Source: Lysobacter avium (GTDB lineage Bacteria > Pseudomonadota > Gammaproteobacteria > Xanthomonadales > Xanthomonadaceae). Taken from it: a stretch of 64,000 nt of DNA. Below are positions 35,434 to 44,300 of this stretch, one piece after another. The notes under the pieces are model-generated. The model was given only the letters and a program-made list of their open reading frames with translations. It was not told the DNA's origin and did not search any database. The stretch is from NCBI RefSeq assembly GCF_015209745.1, contig NZ_CP063657.1:2728001-2792000 (forward strand), given 5' to 3'. Numbering within the stretch: position 1 is the first letter of the stretch; each line of letters opens with the position of its first letter. A program made the translations under genes and the position numbers.

Positions 35434-36303
35434 TCAGTCCTTGCGCGCGCCGTGCGCGCCCAGCGCGATCGCACGCTCGGCGGCAATTTCAATCGGGCGG
35501 TCAACCAGCTTTCCGTCCAGCTGGATCGCCTCGCCGCGGTTGGCCTGCAATGCTGCGACGACGCGCTTGGCGCGTTCCAGCTCGTCAGCGGTCGGCAGGT
35601 AGCGTTGCTGGATCGGGTCGACCTGGGCGGGATGGATCGCGGCCTTGGCGGTGAAGCCCAACGCGATCACGCGATCGGTCTCCTCGACCAGCGACGGCTC
35701 GTCCTTGATGTCCAGGAACGGCACGTCGATGCAACCGATGCCGGCGTCCGCGGCGATCACCGCCAGTTGCACGCGCGGATGAAAGAAGCTCTCCCAGCTG
35801 GCCCGGCCGCGCAGCGCGACGATGAAGTCGAAGCCGCCGAACATCAACGCCTGCAGGCGCGGCGTGGCGCGGGCGATTTCGCGTGCGTCCAACAGGCCAA
35901 GCGGGGTTTCGATCTGTGCGATCAGCCCGGTGTCGGTACCGGCCAGCACCGCGTCGGCGTCCAGCAATTCCTGCACGGTCTCGACCTTGGGCAGCATCAC
36001 GAACGCCGGCGCCAGACCCGATGCCTTCAGCTCGGCAAGGTCCTTGCGTCCCAGATCGGTCGACAACGGGTTCAGGCGCAGACCGATCTCGCTGTAGGAC
36101 TCGGGGGCATCACTCAGGAACGCGAACACCGAGGCGCGCGCGCTGTCCTTGTCGGCGGGGGCCACCGCATCTTCCAGATCGATACAGACCTGGTCGGCGC
36201 CGGTGGCTATGGCCTTGGCATAGCGCTCCGGACGCGAGCCGGGCACAAACATCAGACAACGACGCGGATTGACCACGGCGGAACCGTTGGAGGGCGTACT
36301 CAT
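35434..36303 (-). CDS. HpcH/HpaI-CitE family lyase (citramalyl/malyl-CoA lyase-like)
   Basis: The 289-residue protein starts near NPRRCLMFVPGSRPERYAKA and holds QVCIDLEDAVAPADKD, RLNPLSTDLGRKDL, VMLPKVETVQEL, GLIAQIETPLGLLDAREIA and GFTAKAAIHPAQVDPIQ, all hallmarks of the CitE-like acyl-CoA lyases. They split malyl-, methylmalyl- or citramalyl-CoA into acetyl- or propionyl-CoA and a 2-oxo acid, using Mg2+ held by the Glu and Asp of these motifs. With MaoC it forms the hydratase-lyase pair of a C5 diacid pathway. Confidence 0.85.
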   Translation of the reverse strand: MSTPSNGSAVVNPRRCLMFVPGSRPERYAKAIATGADQVCIDLEDAVAPADKDSARASVFAFLSDAPESYSEIGLRLNPLSTDLGRKDLAELKASGLAPAFVMLPKVETVQELLDADAVLAGTDTGLIAQIETPLGLLDAREIARATPRLQALMFGGFDFIVALRGRASWESFFHPRVQLAVIAADAGIGCIDVPFLDIKDEPSLVEETDRVIALGFTAKAAIHPAQVDPIQQRYLPTADELERAKRVVAALQANRGEAIQLDGKLVDRPIEIAAERAIALGAHGARKD

Positions 36304-37178
36304 ACGGTGACCACCTGCTTGTCGCTGTTGGCGATGAAATGTTCGGCAATGCCGCGGCGGGTCGCGTACCAGACCTTCGGTTTGCTGTTGACGTACTGGA
36401 AGAATTTCTCCAGCGCGCCGATCCGGCCGGGGCGACCGATGATCCGCAGGTGCAGGCCGATCGACATCATCCGCGGTGCACTGGCGCCTTCCTCATACAA
36501 GGTGTCGAAGCTGTCGATGGCGTAGTCCAGCCAATCCTTTGGCAGATACGACGGCGCCAGCCACATCTTCATGTCGTTGGTGTCCAGCTGGTAGGGCACG
36601 ATCACCATCGGCTGGTCGCTGCCGTCCACCGGCGCCCAGAACGGCGCGTCGGCCGAGTAGTCGTCCATGTGGTACAGAAAGCCTTCCTCCTGCAGCAGCC
36701 GGCGGGTGTCGGCGGTGTGCAGGTAGCGCGACAGCCAGCCCACCGGACGGGTGCCGGTGGTGCGCTCGATGCTGTCGGCGGCCTTGCGGATGAACTCGCG
36801 TTCCTGCTCCTGGTTGAGACGGAACTGGTGGATCCAGCGCCAGCCGTGCGAACAGGTCTCGTGGCGGCTGCCATGCAGGTACTGGGCGATCTCCGGCGCG
36901 CGTTCCAGCGACAGCGCGGCGGCGGTGTAGGTGCTGGTGACGTCGTACCTGTCCAGCAGCGCGGCAATCCGTGCGTGGCCTTCCTTCACGCCGTAGCGGT
37001 AATTGGACTCGTTGCCGTAGTTGCGGATCGGCTTGGTCAGGCTGACGGAGAGCTCATCGACCGGCTCGGTGATCTTGTCGCCCTCGCCGATGCTGTACTC
37101 GGAGCCTTCCTCGACGTTGACCACGACCGACAGCGCGAGTCGGGCGTCGTTGGGCCAGGCGTAGGTGCTTTGGGACAT
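36300..37178 (-). CDS. PuuE-like cyclic amide hydrolase (polysaccharide deacetylase superfamily), copy 1
   Basis: The 292-residue protein shows the PuuE allantoinase pattern: a C-terminal half with HETCSHGWRWIHQFRLNQEQERE, TTGTRPVGWLSRYLHTADTRRLLQEEGFLYHMDDYSADAPFW and VPYQLDTNDMKMW. PuuE enzymes are recruited NodB-fold proteins that open cyclic amides without the usual metal site; here the NodB Asp motif is replaced by VVNVEEG. It could act on a ureide, imide or lactam. The GR of true allantoinases is SR here, so allantoin need not be the substrate. Its stop overlaps the CitE-like start. Confidence 0.75.
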   Translation of the reverse strand: MSQSTYAWPNDARLALSVVVNVEEGSEYSIGEGDKITEPVDELSVSLTKPIRNYGNESNYRYGVKEGHARIAALLDRYDVTSTYTAAALSLERAPEIAQYLHGSRHETCSHGWRWIHQFRLNQEQEREFIRKAADSIERTTGTRPVGWLSRYLHTADTRRLLQEEGFLYHMDDYSADAPFWAPVDGSDQPMVIVPYQLDTNDMKMWLAPSYLPKDWLDYAIDSFDTLYEEGASAPRMMSIGLHLRIIGRPGRIGALEKFFQYVNSKPKVWYATRRGIAEHFIANSDKQVVTV

Positions 37179-37253
37179 GGAACCCTCCGGTTCTGCCGTG
37201 CGCGCCTTCCGGCCCGCATCAAATTGAATCGTCGCGTGGTGGACGCGTCGCGG

Positions 37254-38123
37254 TCAGTGGGTCTCTTCGCCGCCGGAGACGTTCATCGCCTCGCCGGTGA
37301 CGTAGGCGCCGTCGTCGGAGCACAGGAACGCGCAGGCCGCCGCGGTATCGCCCGGCAAGCCGGCCCGGCCCAGGGGGATGCGCGCGCGCATCTGGGCCAG
37401 ATAGTCCTCGACACTCAGGCCGCGCAGCCTGGCGAAGTACTCGTTCTGCCAGGCGCCCAGGCCGGTGGTGACATGGTTGGGGCAGATCGCGTTGGCGGTG
37501 ATGCCGTGCTCGCCCAGCTCGATCGCACTGACCCGGGTCAGGCCGACCACGCCGTGCTTGGAGGCGCAGTACGCGCCGGCATGCGGCACGCCGGACTTGG
37601 CCGCCTGGGAGGCGATGTTGACGATCCGGCCGCCGCGGCCCTGGGCGATCATCGCCTTCGCCGCGTGCTTGGTGCACAGGAAGCTGCCGCGCAGGTTCAC
37701 ACCCAGCACCGCGTCCCATTCCTCCACGTCCATGTCGACGATGGATTTCATCAGGTAGCCGATGCCGGCGTTGTTGACCAGGATGTCGATGCCGCCGAAA
37801 CGCTCCACCGTCCGGGCAACCACCGCCTCGACCTGGCTTTCCTCCAGCACGTCCAGCGCCATCGCGATGCACTCGCCGCCGGCGGCGGTGATCGCGGCGG
37901 CGGTGCGCGCCATTTCCTCGTCGGTGCCGATCGCATCCACCGGCATCTGCGCGCCGCGGCCCTGGCCGATATCGGTGATCACCACCTTGCAACCCTCGGC
38001 GGCGAGGCGGCGGGCGATGCCCTCGCCCAGGCCGCCGGCGCGGCCGGCACCGGTGATCAGGGCGACCTTGCCCTTGAGTTCGCTGTAGCGCGGTGACGGC
38101 AACGGTGAGGTTTCAGCGGTCAT
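37254..38123 (-). CDS. Short-chain dehydrogenase/reductase
   Basis: The 289-residue protein has the nucleotide-binding KVALITGAGRAGGLGEGIA, the NNAGIG motif, the catalytic Ser in VNIASQAAKSG and Tyr/Lys in AYCASKHG, and a C-terminal VTGEAMNVSGG. It interconverts an alcohol and a ketone with NAD(P). It lies between the small REDY-like gene and the PuuE-like gene in the minus-strand operon, so it likely oxidises a hydroxylated degradation intermediate. Confidence 0.88.
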   Translation of the reverse strand: MTAETSPLPSPRYSELKGKVALITGAGRAGGLGEGIARRLAAEGCKVVITDIGQGRGAQMPVDAIGTDEEMARTAAAITAAGGECIAMALDVLEESQVEAVVARTVERFGGIDILVNNAGIGYLMKSIVDMDVEEWDAVLGVNLRGSFLCTKHAAKAMIAQGRGGRIVNIASQAAKSGVPHAGAYCASKHGVVGLTRVSAIELGEHGITANAICPNHVTTGLGAWQNEYFARLRGLSVEDYLAQMRARIPLGRAGLPGDTAAACAFLCSDDGAYVTGEAMNVSGGEETH

Positions 38124-38130
38124 GGCGGCC

Positions 38131-38439
38131 TCAGATCGACTCGGCAAGGATGAACATCGGGTTGTCGGCAAACTGCTGGAACTGCGCCGCGCCGGCCTGC
38201 ACCTCCGGGGAAGAGAGGTCAGCGGCGAATGCCGCCATGTCGGGCACGCGCATGATCTCGATGTATTCGTAGGGCGGCTTGCCGTCGCCGATCAGCAGAC
38301 CCTTGGTTCGCAGCACCTCGAAACTGTCCATCGAAGCCAGCGCATTGACCGTCGGCACGTCATGCTCGCGTGCCCACTGCTCAAAGTCCGCGGCACTGGC
38401 GCCGGGCTTGAGGTTGAAAAGAACGATCACGGTATTCAT
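38131..38439 (-). CDS. Small REDY/HapK-like alpha-beta barrel protein
   Basis: The 102-residue protein (MNTVIVLFNLKPGASAADFEQWAREHDVPTVNALASMDSFEVLR start) fits the REDY-like HapK family, a ferredoxin-like fold related to EthD and Dabb proteins. A GGAGGAA ribosome site precedes the ATG. RedY is involved in prodiginine assembly in other bacteria, but members also occur in catabolic clusters. It is the first gene of the minus-strand operon, 7 bases from the SDR. Its role may be to fold or stabilise a reactive intermediate. Confidence 0.65.
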   Translation of the reverse strand: MNTVIVLFNLKPGASAADFEQWAREHDVPTVNALASMDSFEVLRTKGLLIGDGKPPYEYIEIMRVPDMAAFAADLSSPEVQAGAAQFQQFADNPMFILAESI

Positions 38440-38467
38440 GGCTTCCTCCGGGGCAATCGACTGTGGC

Positions 38468-38489
38468 ACACTTTGTCCGGACAAAGTGT
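38468..38489. promoter_or_regulatory. Perfect 22-bp palindromic operator
   Basis: ACACTTTGTCC is followed directly by its exact reverse complement. The site lies midway between the divergent starts at 38439 (minus) and 38581 (plus). Its core TTTGTCCGGACAAA shares TTGTCCGGACA with 13574 and 62611 and fits the TTGT-N4-ACAA style of FadR-branch GntR regulators. It very probably controls both operons; no regulator gene lies next to it. Confidence 0.7.
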
Positions 38490-38580
38490 AGGCATGCGAT
38501 CCGTTGCCGGTCAACGTCAGGGAGCGAATCTGCCCTCCGGCGTCCCTACTCCCCGCGAACCAACCTGCAGAGGTACGACA

Positions 38581-39822
38581 ATGAAGCGCTATTACCCGTG
38601 GCTGATGGCGATAATGGGGATGCTGGTCCTGCTCACGTCGAACGGCCTGATCGTGACCGGCCTGACCGCCTTCGACGAGTCGCTGCTGAAGGAGTTCGAC
38701 TGGACCCGCAGCCAGCTGAAGATGCGCGACCTGATCACCCTCGTGCTGGCCGGCTGGCTGGGGCCCTTCATTGGCGCGATCATCGACCGCGCCGGCCCGC
38801 GCCGGCTGATCCTGGGCGGCATCGCGCTGCTGGGCGCGATGTACTTCGCCTACGCATTCGTGAACTCGCTGACCCACCTGTACCTGATCCACGTCGGCCT
38901 GGGCGTGGTGCTGGTCGCCGCCGGGCTCAACGTCGCGGTCATCTACGTCTCGCAGTGGTTCAGCGTGCAGCGGGGCACCGCCATCGGTATCGCGCTGGTG
39001 GGCACCAGCCTGGGCGGCATGATCTTCCCGCCGCTGGCCGTGCAACTGCTCAAGACGATGGACTGGCGGACCGCCTTCATGTGGGAGATGGCGATCCCGG
39101 CCACCTTCCTGGTCATCGCCTACTTCCTCGTGCACAGCCCGAGCGAGAAGAACATCAAGCCCTGGGGCGCCGACAAGGTGGCGGCCAAGGCGGTCGCCGA
39201 TGCGGCGGCCAACATCGTCACCCTGCCCGACCTCACCTACAAGCAGGCGTTGCGCACGCGCACCTTCTGGGCGCTGGCGGTGGTGGCGATGACCACGTTC
39301 TTCTCGATCATGGCCGTCTCACAGAACCTCTTCCTGCACATGCGCGACCTGCAGTTCACCCCGGTCCAGGCCGGCTCGGCGCTGAGCCTGATGTTCGGTC
39401 TGGCGATGGTCGGCAAGTTCCTGTTCGGCATGCTCGCCGACATCCTTTCGGCCAAGGTCGTGTTCATGGTCAACCTGCTGATCATGGCCTCCGGCGCCGC
39501 GGTGCTGGCGACCATGCGCCCGGATCTGGTCTGGTATGCGCTGATCCTCTTCGGCCTGGGCTGGGGCGGGCTTTACACGATGATCCAGCTGCTGGCGGTC
39601 AACGCGTTCGGGCTGTCCTCGGCCGGCAAGATCCTCGGCACCGTCACCCTGCTTGATGCCACCACCGCGGGAATGGGCATCTGGCTGGCGGCCAAGATCT
39701 TCGACATGACCGGCAGCTACAAGCCCGCCTTCCAGCTGGTGTTCGTCCTCATCGCCGTCGCCCTGGTCATGTCGACACTGGTGCGCGACGAGCGCGCCCG
39801 CCTTGCCCGGCTCGCATCCTGA
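38581..39822 (+). CDS. Major facilitator superfamily carrier (oxalate/formate antiporter-like)
   Basis: The 413-residue protein has 12 hydrophobic segments beginning MKRYYPWLMAIMGMLVLLTSNGLIVTGL, the MFS loop motif GAIIDRAGPRRLILGG after helix 2, and a charged central loop at residues 190-220. The arrangement with FDESLLKEFDWTRSQLK after helix 1 recalls the OFA/monocarboxylate group that moves organic acids. An AGAGGT ribosome site lies before the ATG. It heads an operon with three amidohydrolase-type genes, so it probably imports a small amide or carboxylate made in the periplasm. Confidence 0.85.
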   Translation: MKRYYPWLMAIMGMLVLLTSNGLIVTGLTAFDESLLKEFDWTRSQLKMRDLITLVLAGWLGPFIGAIIDRAGPRRLILGGIALLGAMYFAYAFVNSLTHLYLIHVGLGVVLVAAGLNVAVIYVSQWFSVQRGTAIGIALVGTSLGGMIFPPLAVQLLKTMDWRTAFMWEMAIPATFLVIAYFLVHSPSEKNIKPWGADKVAAKAVADAAANIVTLPDLTYKQALRTRTFWALAVVAMTTFFSIMAVSQNLFLHMRDLQFTPVQAGSALSLMFGLAMVGKFLFGMLADILSAKVVFMVNLLIMASGAAVLATMRPDLVWYALILFGLGWGGLYTMIQLLAVNAFGLSSAGKILGTVTLLDATTAGMGIWLAAKIFDMTGSYKPAFQLVFVLIAVALVMSTLVRDERARLARLAS

Positions 39823-39836
39823 CCCTGCACCCTGAC

Positions 39837-39874
39837 CCCTGACTTCATGTTCCCTGACTTCATGTTCCCTGACT
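39837..39874 (+). repeat. Short tandem repeat, 15-bp unit
   Basis: CCCTGACTTCATGTT occurs twice in direct tandem (39837-39851, 39852-39866), followed by a partial third unit CCCTGACT. It lies between the MFS stop and the ribosome site of the next gene. Probably replication slippage; it sets the distance between the two genes. Confidence 0.8.
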
Positions 39875-39887
39875 CCAGGAGAATCCC

Positions 39888-40562
39888 ATGCCTGTAATGG
39901 AAACGTCCGACCTCACCGCCCGCCAGTACTGGGCCCAGGTCAAGGCCAACCGCAACCGCGCGAAGTTCGGCTTCGGCCAGCGTCCGGCGATCGTCAACAT
40001 CGACGTGCAGCGCGCCTACACCGACATGGACGCGTTCAAGACCGCGTATGAGACCGACCCGCGCCAGATCGAGCACATCAATACGCTCTCCGCGCTGTTG
40101 CGCGAGCGCGGCCTGCCGGTGATCTGGACCTACGTCGCCTACGCCGAGAACGGCGAGGACGCCGGGGTCTGGGGCACGCGCACCAACACGCCCGACTCGC
40201 TGCAGAACATCAAGCACGGCTCAGAGCGCGCCCAGCTGGATCCGCGCGCCGACGTGCAGCCCGGCGACATCGTCATGCACAAGTTGATGGCCAGCCCGTT
40301 CTTCGAGACCAACCTGTGGTCACTGCTGACCTTCCACCGCATCGATACGCTGATCATCACCGGCGGCTCGACCTCGGGCTGCGTGCGCGCCTGCTCGGTC
40401 GACAGCCTGTCGCGCGGCTTCCGCACGATCGTGGTGGAGGAGTGTGTGGCCGACAAGCACGAGATCCCGCACTTCGCCAACCTCGCCGACATCATGCTCA
40501 AGTACGCCGACGTGGAGTCGGTGGACGAGGTGGAGGCCCAGCTGAAGAAGATCGCACCATGA
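39888..40562 (+). CDS. Isochorismatase-fold cysteine amidohydrolase
   Basis: The 224-residue protein carries the cysteine-hydrolase triad of the isochorismatase superfamily: D39 (AIVNIDVQRAY), K132 (MHKLMASPFFET) and C165 (GGSTSGCVRACSVDS). The STSGCVRA pattern is that of amidases such as N-carbamoylsarcosine amidase and maleamate amidohydrolase, rather than isochorismatase itself. It would release ammonia from a linear amide or carbamoyl compound in the cytoplasm. It is translationally coupled (ATGA) to the PuuE-like hydrolase that follows, suggesting consecutive ring opening and deamidation. Confidence 0.85.
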   Translation: MPVMETSDLTARQYWAQVKANRNRAKFGFGQRPAIVNIDVQRAYTDMDAFKTAYETDPRQIEHINTLSALLRERGLPVIWTYVAYAENGEDAGVWGTRTNTPDSLQNIKHGSERAQLDPRADVQPGDIVMHKLMASPFFETNLWSLLTFHRIDTLIITGGSTSGCVRACSVDSLSRGFRTIVVEECVADKHEIPHFANLADIMLKYADVESVDEVEAQLKKIAP

Positions 40563-41503
40563 GTACCGGCGCGTCCACGCAGAAGGCCGATCCGGGCCTG
40601 TACGACTACTGGCCCTACGACAGCCGGCCGAAGATCCAGTGGCCGGGTGGGGCGAAGGTCGCGCTGTGGATCGCGCCCAACATCGAGTTCTACGAGCTGG
40701 ACCCGCCGTCCAACCCGCAGCGCAAGCCGTGGCCGCGGCCGTTGCCGGACGTGCTGGGTTACGCGACCCGCGACTACGGCAACCGCGTCGGCCACCAGCG
40801 CATGATGCGTGTGATGGACAGGTACGGTCTGCGCGGCTCGGTGTCGCTGTCGGCGGCGACGCTGATCCATCACCCCGAGGTGATCGAGCTGGCGGCCGAG
40901 CGCGACTGGGAGTTCTTCAGCCACGGCATCTACAACACCCGCTACACCTACGGCCTGTCGGAGGCGCAGGAGCGGGAGATGATCGAGGAGTCGATGGCGC
41001 TCATCGCCCAGCACACCGGACAGCATTGCGACGGCTACCTCGCCCCGGCACTGTCGCATTCCAACGCGACCATCGACCTGTTCGCCGAGGCCGGCGGCAC
41101 GTACACCTGCGACCTGTTCCACGACGACCAGCCCACGCCGGTGCGCACCCGCAGTGGCAGGCGTTTCGTGTCGGTGCCCTACTCGCTGGAGCTCAACGAC
41201 ACGATCACCTACGTGGTCAACAAGATCGAGCCACGCCGCTACGGGCAGATGATCAAGGACGCGTTCGACCGCCTGTATGAGGAGGGCGCGGAAAGTGGCA
41301 CCGTGATGTGCGTACCGCTGCATGCCTACCAGGTCAGCCACCCGCACCGGCTGGCCGCGTTCGAGGATGCGATGGACTACATCAGCCAGCACTCGGGCGT
41401 GTGGAAGGCCACGGGCCGCGAGATCGCCGCGCACTACCTGGAACACCACTACGACGAGGCGCTGGCGTCGATAGACGCCGTGGCGCAGGAGCAGACGGCA
41501 TGA
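40559..41503 (+). CDS. PuuE-like hydrolase of the polysaccharide deacetylase superfamily, copy 2
   Basis: The 314-residue protein has a NodB-like fold with ALWIAPNIEFYEL in place of the metal-binding Asp motif, then ATRDYGNRVGHQRMM, EFFSHGIYNTRYTYGLSEAQEREMIEESM and GYLAPALSHSNATIDLFAEAGGTYTCDLFHDDQPTPV. SVPYSLELND corresponds to the PuuE VPYTLDTND region. Cyclic amides, imides or ureides are the likely substrates. It overlaps the amidohydrolase stop upstream and the next homologue downstream by ATGA, so the three proteins should be made in fixed ratio. Confidence 0.75.
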   Translation: MSTGASTQKADPGLYDYWPYDSRPKIQWPGGAKVALWIAPNIEFYELDPPSNPQRKPWPRPLPDVLGYATRDYGNRVGHQRMMRVMDRYGLRGSVSLSAATLIHHPEVIELAAERDWEFFSHGIYNTRYTYGLSEAQEREMIEESMALIAQHTGQHCDGYLAPALSHSNATIDLFAEAGGTYTCDLFHDDQPTPVRTRSGRRFVSVPYSLELNDTITYVVNKIEPRRYGQMIKDAFDRLYEEGAESGTVMCVPLHAYQVSHPHRLAAFEDAMDYISQHSGVWKATGREIAAHYLEHHYDEALASIDAVAQEQTA

Positions 41504-42459
41504 GCCTGGGCCCCGACTACCTGCAGTACCCGCGCCGTCGCCACGGCATGGACCACGACCGCTACGCGTGGTCGATGCTGGCCGAGCGCGCGCCGGTGGC
41601 CTGGCCGGACGGCAAGCCGCTGGCGCTGTGGCTGAATCTCAGCCTGGAGCACTTCCCGCTGAACCCGGCCGGCGAGGGCTTCAAGGCGCCGGGCAGCATG
41701 ACCATGCCCTACCCGGACCTGCGCCATTACACCCTGCGCGACTACGGCAACCGGGTCGGCGTGTTCCGCGTGCTGGATGCGCTCAAACAGCACAACCTGA
41801 CCGCCAGCGTCGCGGTCAATGGCGAGCTGGCCGAGCGCTACCCCGCGCTGCTGCGGCGCGTGCAGGCGACCGGTTTCGAGCTGCTCGGCCACGGCTGGAA
41901 CATGGACTGCGTGCACTACGGCGGCCTGGACGAGACGCGCGAGCGCGAGTGGATCCAGCGCAGCGTCGCCGCGCTGCAACCCTACGCCGCGCAACCGATC
42001 CGCGGCTGGCTGTCGCCGGCACGCTCGCAGTCCCACCGCACGCCGGACCTGCTGCGCGAGGCCGGCATCGGGTGGTGCGCGGACTGGGTCAACGACGAGC
42101 TGCCCTACGCCTTCAATACCGACCACGGCCCGCTGTCCATCCTGCCGCTGTCGCTGGAGCTGGAGGACCGCTTCATCGTCGGCGACAACCTGCACAGCGA
42201 ATCCCAGTACGCCGACCAGGCGATCGACGCGTGCGAGTTCCTGCTCGCCGAGGCCCGCGAGACGGGCCACGGCCGGATGCTCGCGCTCAACATCCACCCC
42301 TGGGTGATGGGCCAGCCGCACCGGATCAAGCACTTGGAACGCGTGTTCGCGCACCTGGCCTCGCGCGCGGATTCGATCTGGAACGCGGCGCCGTCGGCGA
42401 TCCTGGCCGCCGCGGCGCCCAACGCGACCGAGGCGGCGAACGCGAGTCACGCAAGCTAG
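41500..42459 (+). CDS. PuuE-like hydrolase of the polysaccharide deacetylase superfamily, copy 3
   Basis: The 319-residue protein is colinear with copy 2 from ALWLNLSLEHFPLNPAGEGFK through TLRDYGNRVGVFRVLDAL, ELLGHGWNMDCVHYGGLDETREREWIQRSV, GWLSPARSQSHRTPDLLREAGIGWCADWVNDELPYAF and LPLSLELEDR. It also lacks a NodB Asp-His-His metal site. The tandem arrangement with copy 2 suggests either a heteromeric enzyme or two successive ring openings. It is the last gene of the operon from 38581. Confidence 0.75.
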   Translation: MSLGPDYLQYPRRRHGMDHDRYAWSMLAERAPVAWPDGKPLALWLNLSLEHFPLNPAGEGFKAPGSMTMPYPDLRHYTLRDYGNRVGVFRVLDALKQHNLTASVAVNGELAERYPALLRRVQATGFELLGHGWNMDCVHYGGLDETREREWIQRSVAALQPYAAQPIRGWLSPARSQSHRTPDLLREAGIGWCADWVNDELPYAFNTDHGPLSILPLSLELEDRFIVGDNLHSESQYADQAIDACEFLLAEARETGHGRMLALNIHPWVMGQPHRIKHLERVFAHLASRADSIWNAAPSAILAAAAPNATEAANASHAS

Positions 42460-42573
42460 CGTTTCGCGTCTTCAGCTGCGGCGCGGGATAATGGCTGGCA
42501 TCCCGCCGCTGCAAAGACGTTCCCAGCCACTCCTGCATGCGCTCCACGGCGCATCAACAGCAATGGAACCGCC

Positions 42574-44256
42574 ATGACCCCGGAAGACCTGAACGCCACC
42601 TACGGCCCCCGCGAATCGATGGAGTACGACATCGTCGTGGTCGGCGCCGGCCCGGCCGGACTGGCCACCGCGATCCACCTGCGCCAGCTCGCCGCCAGCA
42701 AGGGCAGCGAGGTCTCGGTGTGCGTGCTGGAGAAGGGCTCCGAGCCGGGCGCGCACATCCTCTCCGGCGCGATCATGGACACCCGCGCGCTGGACGAGCT
42801 GCTCCCGGACTGGAAGGAGCGCGGCGCGCCCCTGCGCCAGCCGGTGACCCGCGACGAGTTCCTGTTCCTCAGCGAGACCGGTGCCAGGGCGACCCCGGCC
42901 GCGTTCCTGCCCGAGTGCTTCGACAACCACGGCAACTACGTGATCAGCCTGGGCGAGTTCACCCGCTGGCTGGCCGGCCAGGCGGAAGAACTCGGGGTGG
43001 AGATCTTCCCCGGCTTCGCGGCTGACGAAGTGCTCTATAACGACGCCGGCGCAGTGATCGGCGTGGCCACCGGCGACATGGGCCTGGACAAGAACCGCGA
43101 GCCCGGCCCGCAGTTCCAGCGCGGCATGGAACTGCACGCCAAATACACCGTGTTCGCCGAAGGCTCGCGCGGCCACCTGGGTCGCCGCTTGATCGAGCGC
43201 TTCCAGCTCGACCGGGACTCCGACCCGCAGAGCTTCGGACTGGGCATCAAGGAATTGTGGGAGGTCGATCCGGCCAAGCACGAACCCGGCCTGGTGGTGC
43301 ACACCGCCGGCTGGCCCCTGGATTCGGACACCTACGGCGGCTCGTTCGTCTATCACGCCGATGACAACAAGGTCGTTGTCGGCTTCGTGGTCGGGCTGGA
43401 CTACACCAACCCCTGGCTGAGCCCGTTCCAGGAGTTCCAGCGCTTCAAGACCCACCCCTCCATCCGCAAGCACCTGGAAGGCGGCAAGCGCATCTCCTAC
43501 GGCGCCCGCACCATCACCGCCGGCGGGCTGATGTCGTTGCCGAAAACCGTGTTCCCCGGTGGCGTGTTGGTCGGCTGCGAGGCGGGCTACCTCAACGCGA
43601 GCCGGATCAAGGGCAGCCACGCCGCGATCAAGACCGGCATGCAGGCCGCGCAGGCCGCCTTCGACGCACTGGCCGCTGGCCGTTCGCACGACGAGCTGAC
43701 CGCCTACCCGGCCGCATTCGAGGCCAGCTGGCTGCACGACGAGCTGAAGCAGTCCAAGAACTTCAAGCAGTGGTTCAAGAAGGGCCGCACGATCGCCACC
43801 CTGATGACCGGCATCGAGCAGTGGCTGCTGCCCAAGCTGGGCATCCGCAATCCGCCGTGGACGCTGCGCCACGCCAAGGCCGACCACGAGTGCCTGGATC
43901 CGGCCGACAAGCGCGAGAAGATCGACTACCCCAAGCCCGACGGTGTACTCACCTTCGACAGGCTCAGCTCGGTGTTCCTCAGCAGCACCCACCACGACGA
44001 GAGCCAGCCGGCGCATCTGACGCTGAAGGATCCGGCCGTGCCGGTGGCCATCAACCTGGCCGAATACGCCGGTCCGGAGGCGCGCTACTGCCCGGCGGGC
44101 GTGTATGAATTCGTCGGCGAGCCGGGCGCGGAGAAGCTGCAGATCAACTTCGCCAACTGCGTGCACTGCAAGACCTGCGACATCAAGGACCCGACCCAGA
44201 ACATCGTCTGGGTCGCCCCGCTCGGCGGCGACGGTCCCAATTACGCCAAAATGTAA
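42574..44256 (+). CDS. Electron transfer flavoprotein-ubiquinone oxidoreductase
   Basis: The 560-residue protein has the N-terminal FAD motif [50 protein letters not shown], a quinone-binding membrane-associated middle and the C-terminal [4Fe-4S] cluster ligands in CPAGVYEF and [22 protein letters not shown]. It passes electrons from acyl-CoA dehydrogenases through ETF to ubiquinone at the inner membrane. Here it lies between the amidohydrolase operon and the PrpB-like lyase and would serve the two dehydrogenases of the cluster as well as general fatty-acid oxidation. Confidence 0.95.
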   Translation: MTPEDLNATYGPRESMEYDIVVVGAGPAGLATAIHLRQLAASKGSEVSVCVLEKGSEPGAHILSGAIMDTRALDELLPDWKERGAPLRQPVTRDEFLFLSETGARATPAAFLPECFDNHGNYVISLGEFTRWLAGQAEELGVEIFPGFAADEVLYNDAGAVIGVATGDMGLDKNREPGPQFQRGMELHAKYTVFAEGSRGHLGRRLIERFQLDRDSDPQSFGLGIKELWEVDPAKHEPGLVVHTAGWPLDSDTYGGSFVYHADDNKVVVGFVVGLDYTNPWLSPFQEFQRFKTHPSIRKHLEGGKRISYGARTITAGGLMSLPKTVFPGGVLVGCEAGYLNASRIKGSHAAIKTGMQAAQAAFDALAAGRSHDELTAYPAAFEASWLHDELKQSKNFKQWFKKGRTIATLMTGIEQWLLPKLGIRNPPWTLRHAKADHECLDPADKREKIDYPKPDGVLTFDRLSSVFLSSTHHDESQPAHLTLKDPAVPVAINLAEYAGPEARYCPAGVYEFVGEPGAEKLQINFANCVHCKTCDIKDPTQNIVWVAPLGGDGPNYAKM

Positions 44257-44300
44257 GCGCGCGGCCACGCGCCGCCCCATCCACCGACATCGAGAGCCCC

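Noticed and set aside
36300..37178. True polysaccharide (chitin) deacetylase
   Set aside because: The NodB metal-binding Asp-His-His set is absent and the sequence follows the PuuE allantoinase-like pattern, with catabolic neighbours.
39837..39874. Tandem repeat as a CRISPR-like or phase-variation element
   Set aside because: Only two full 15-bp units, no spacers, outside any coding sequence; best seen as slippage.
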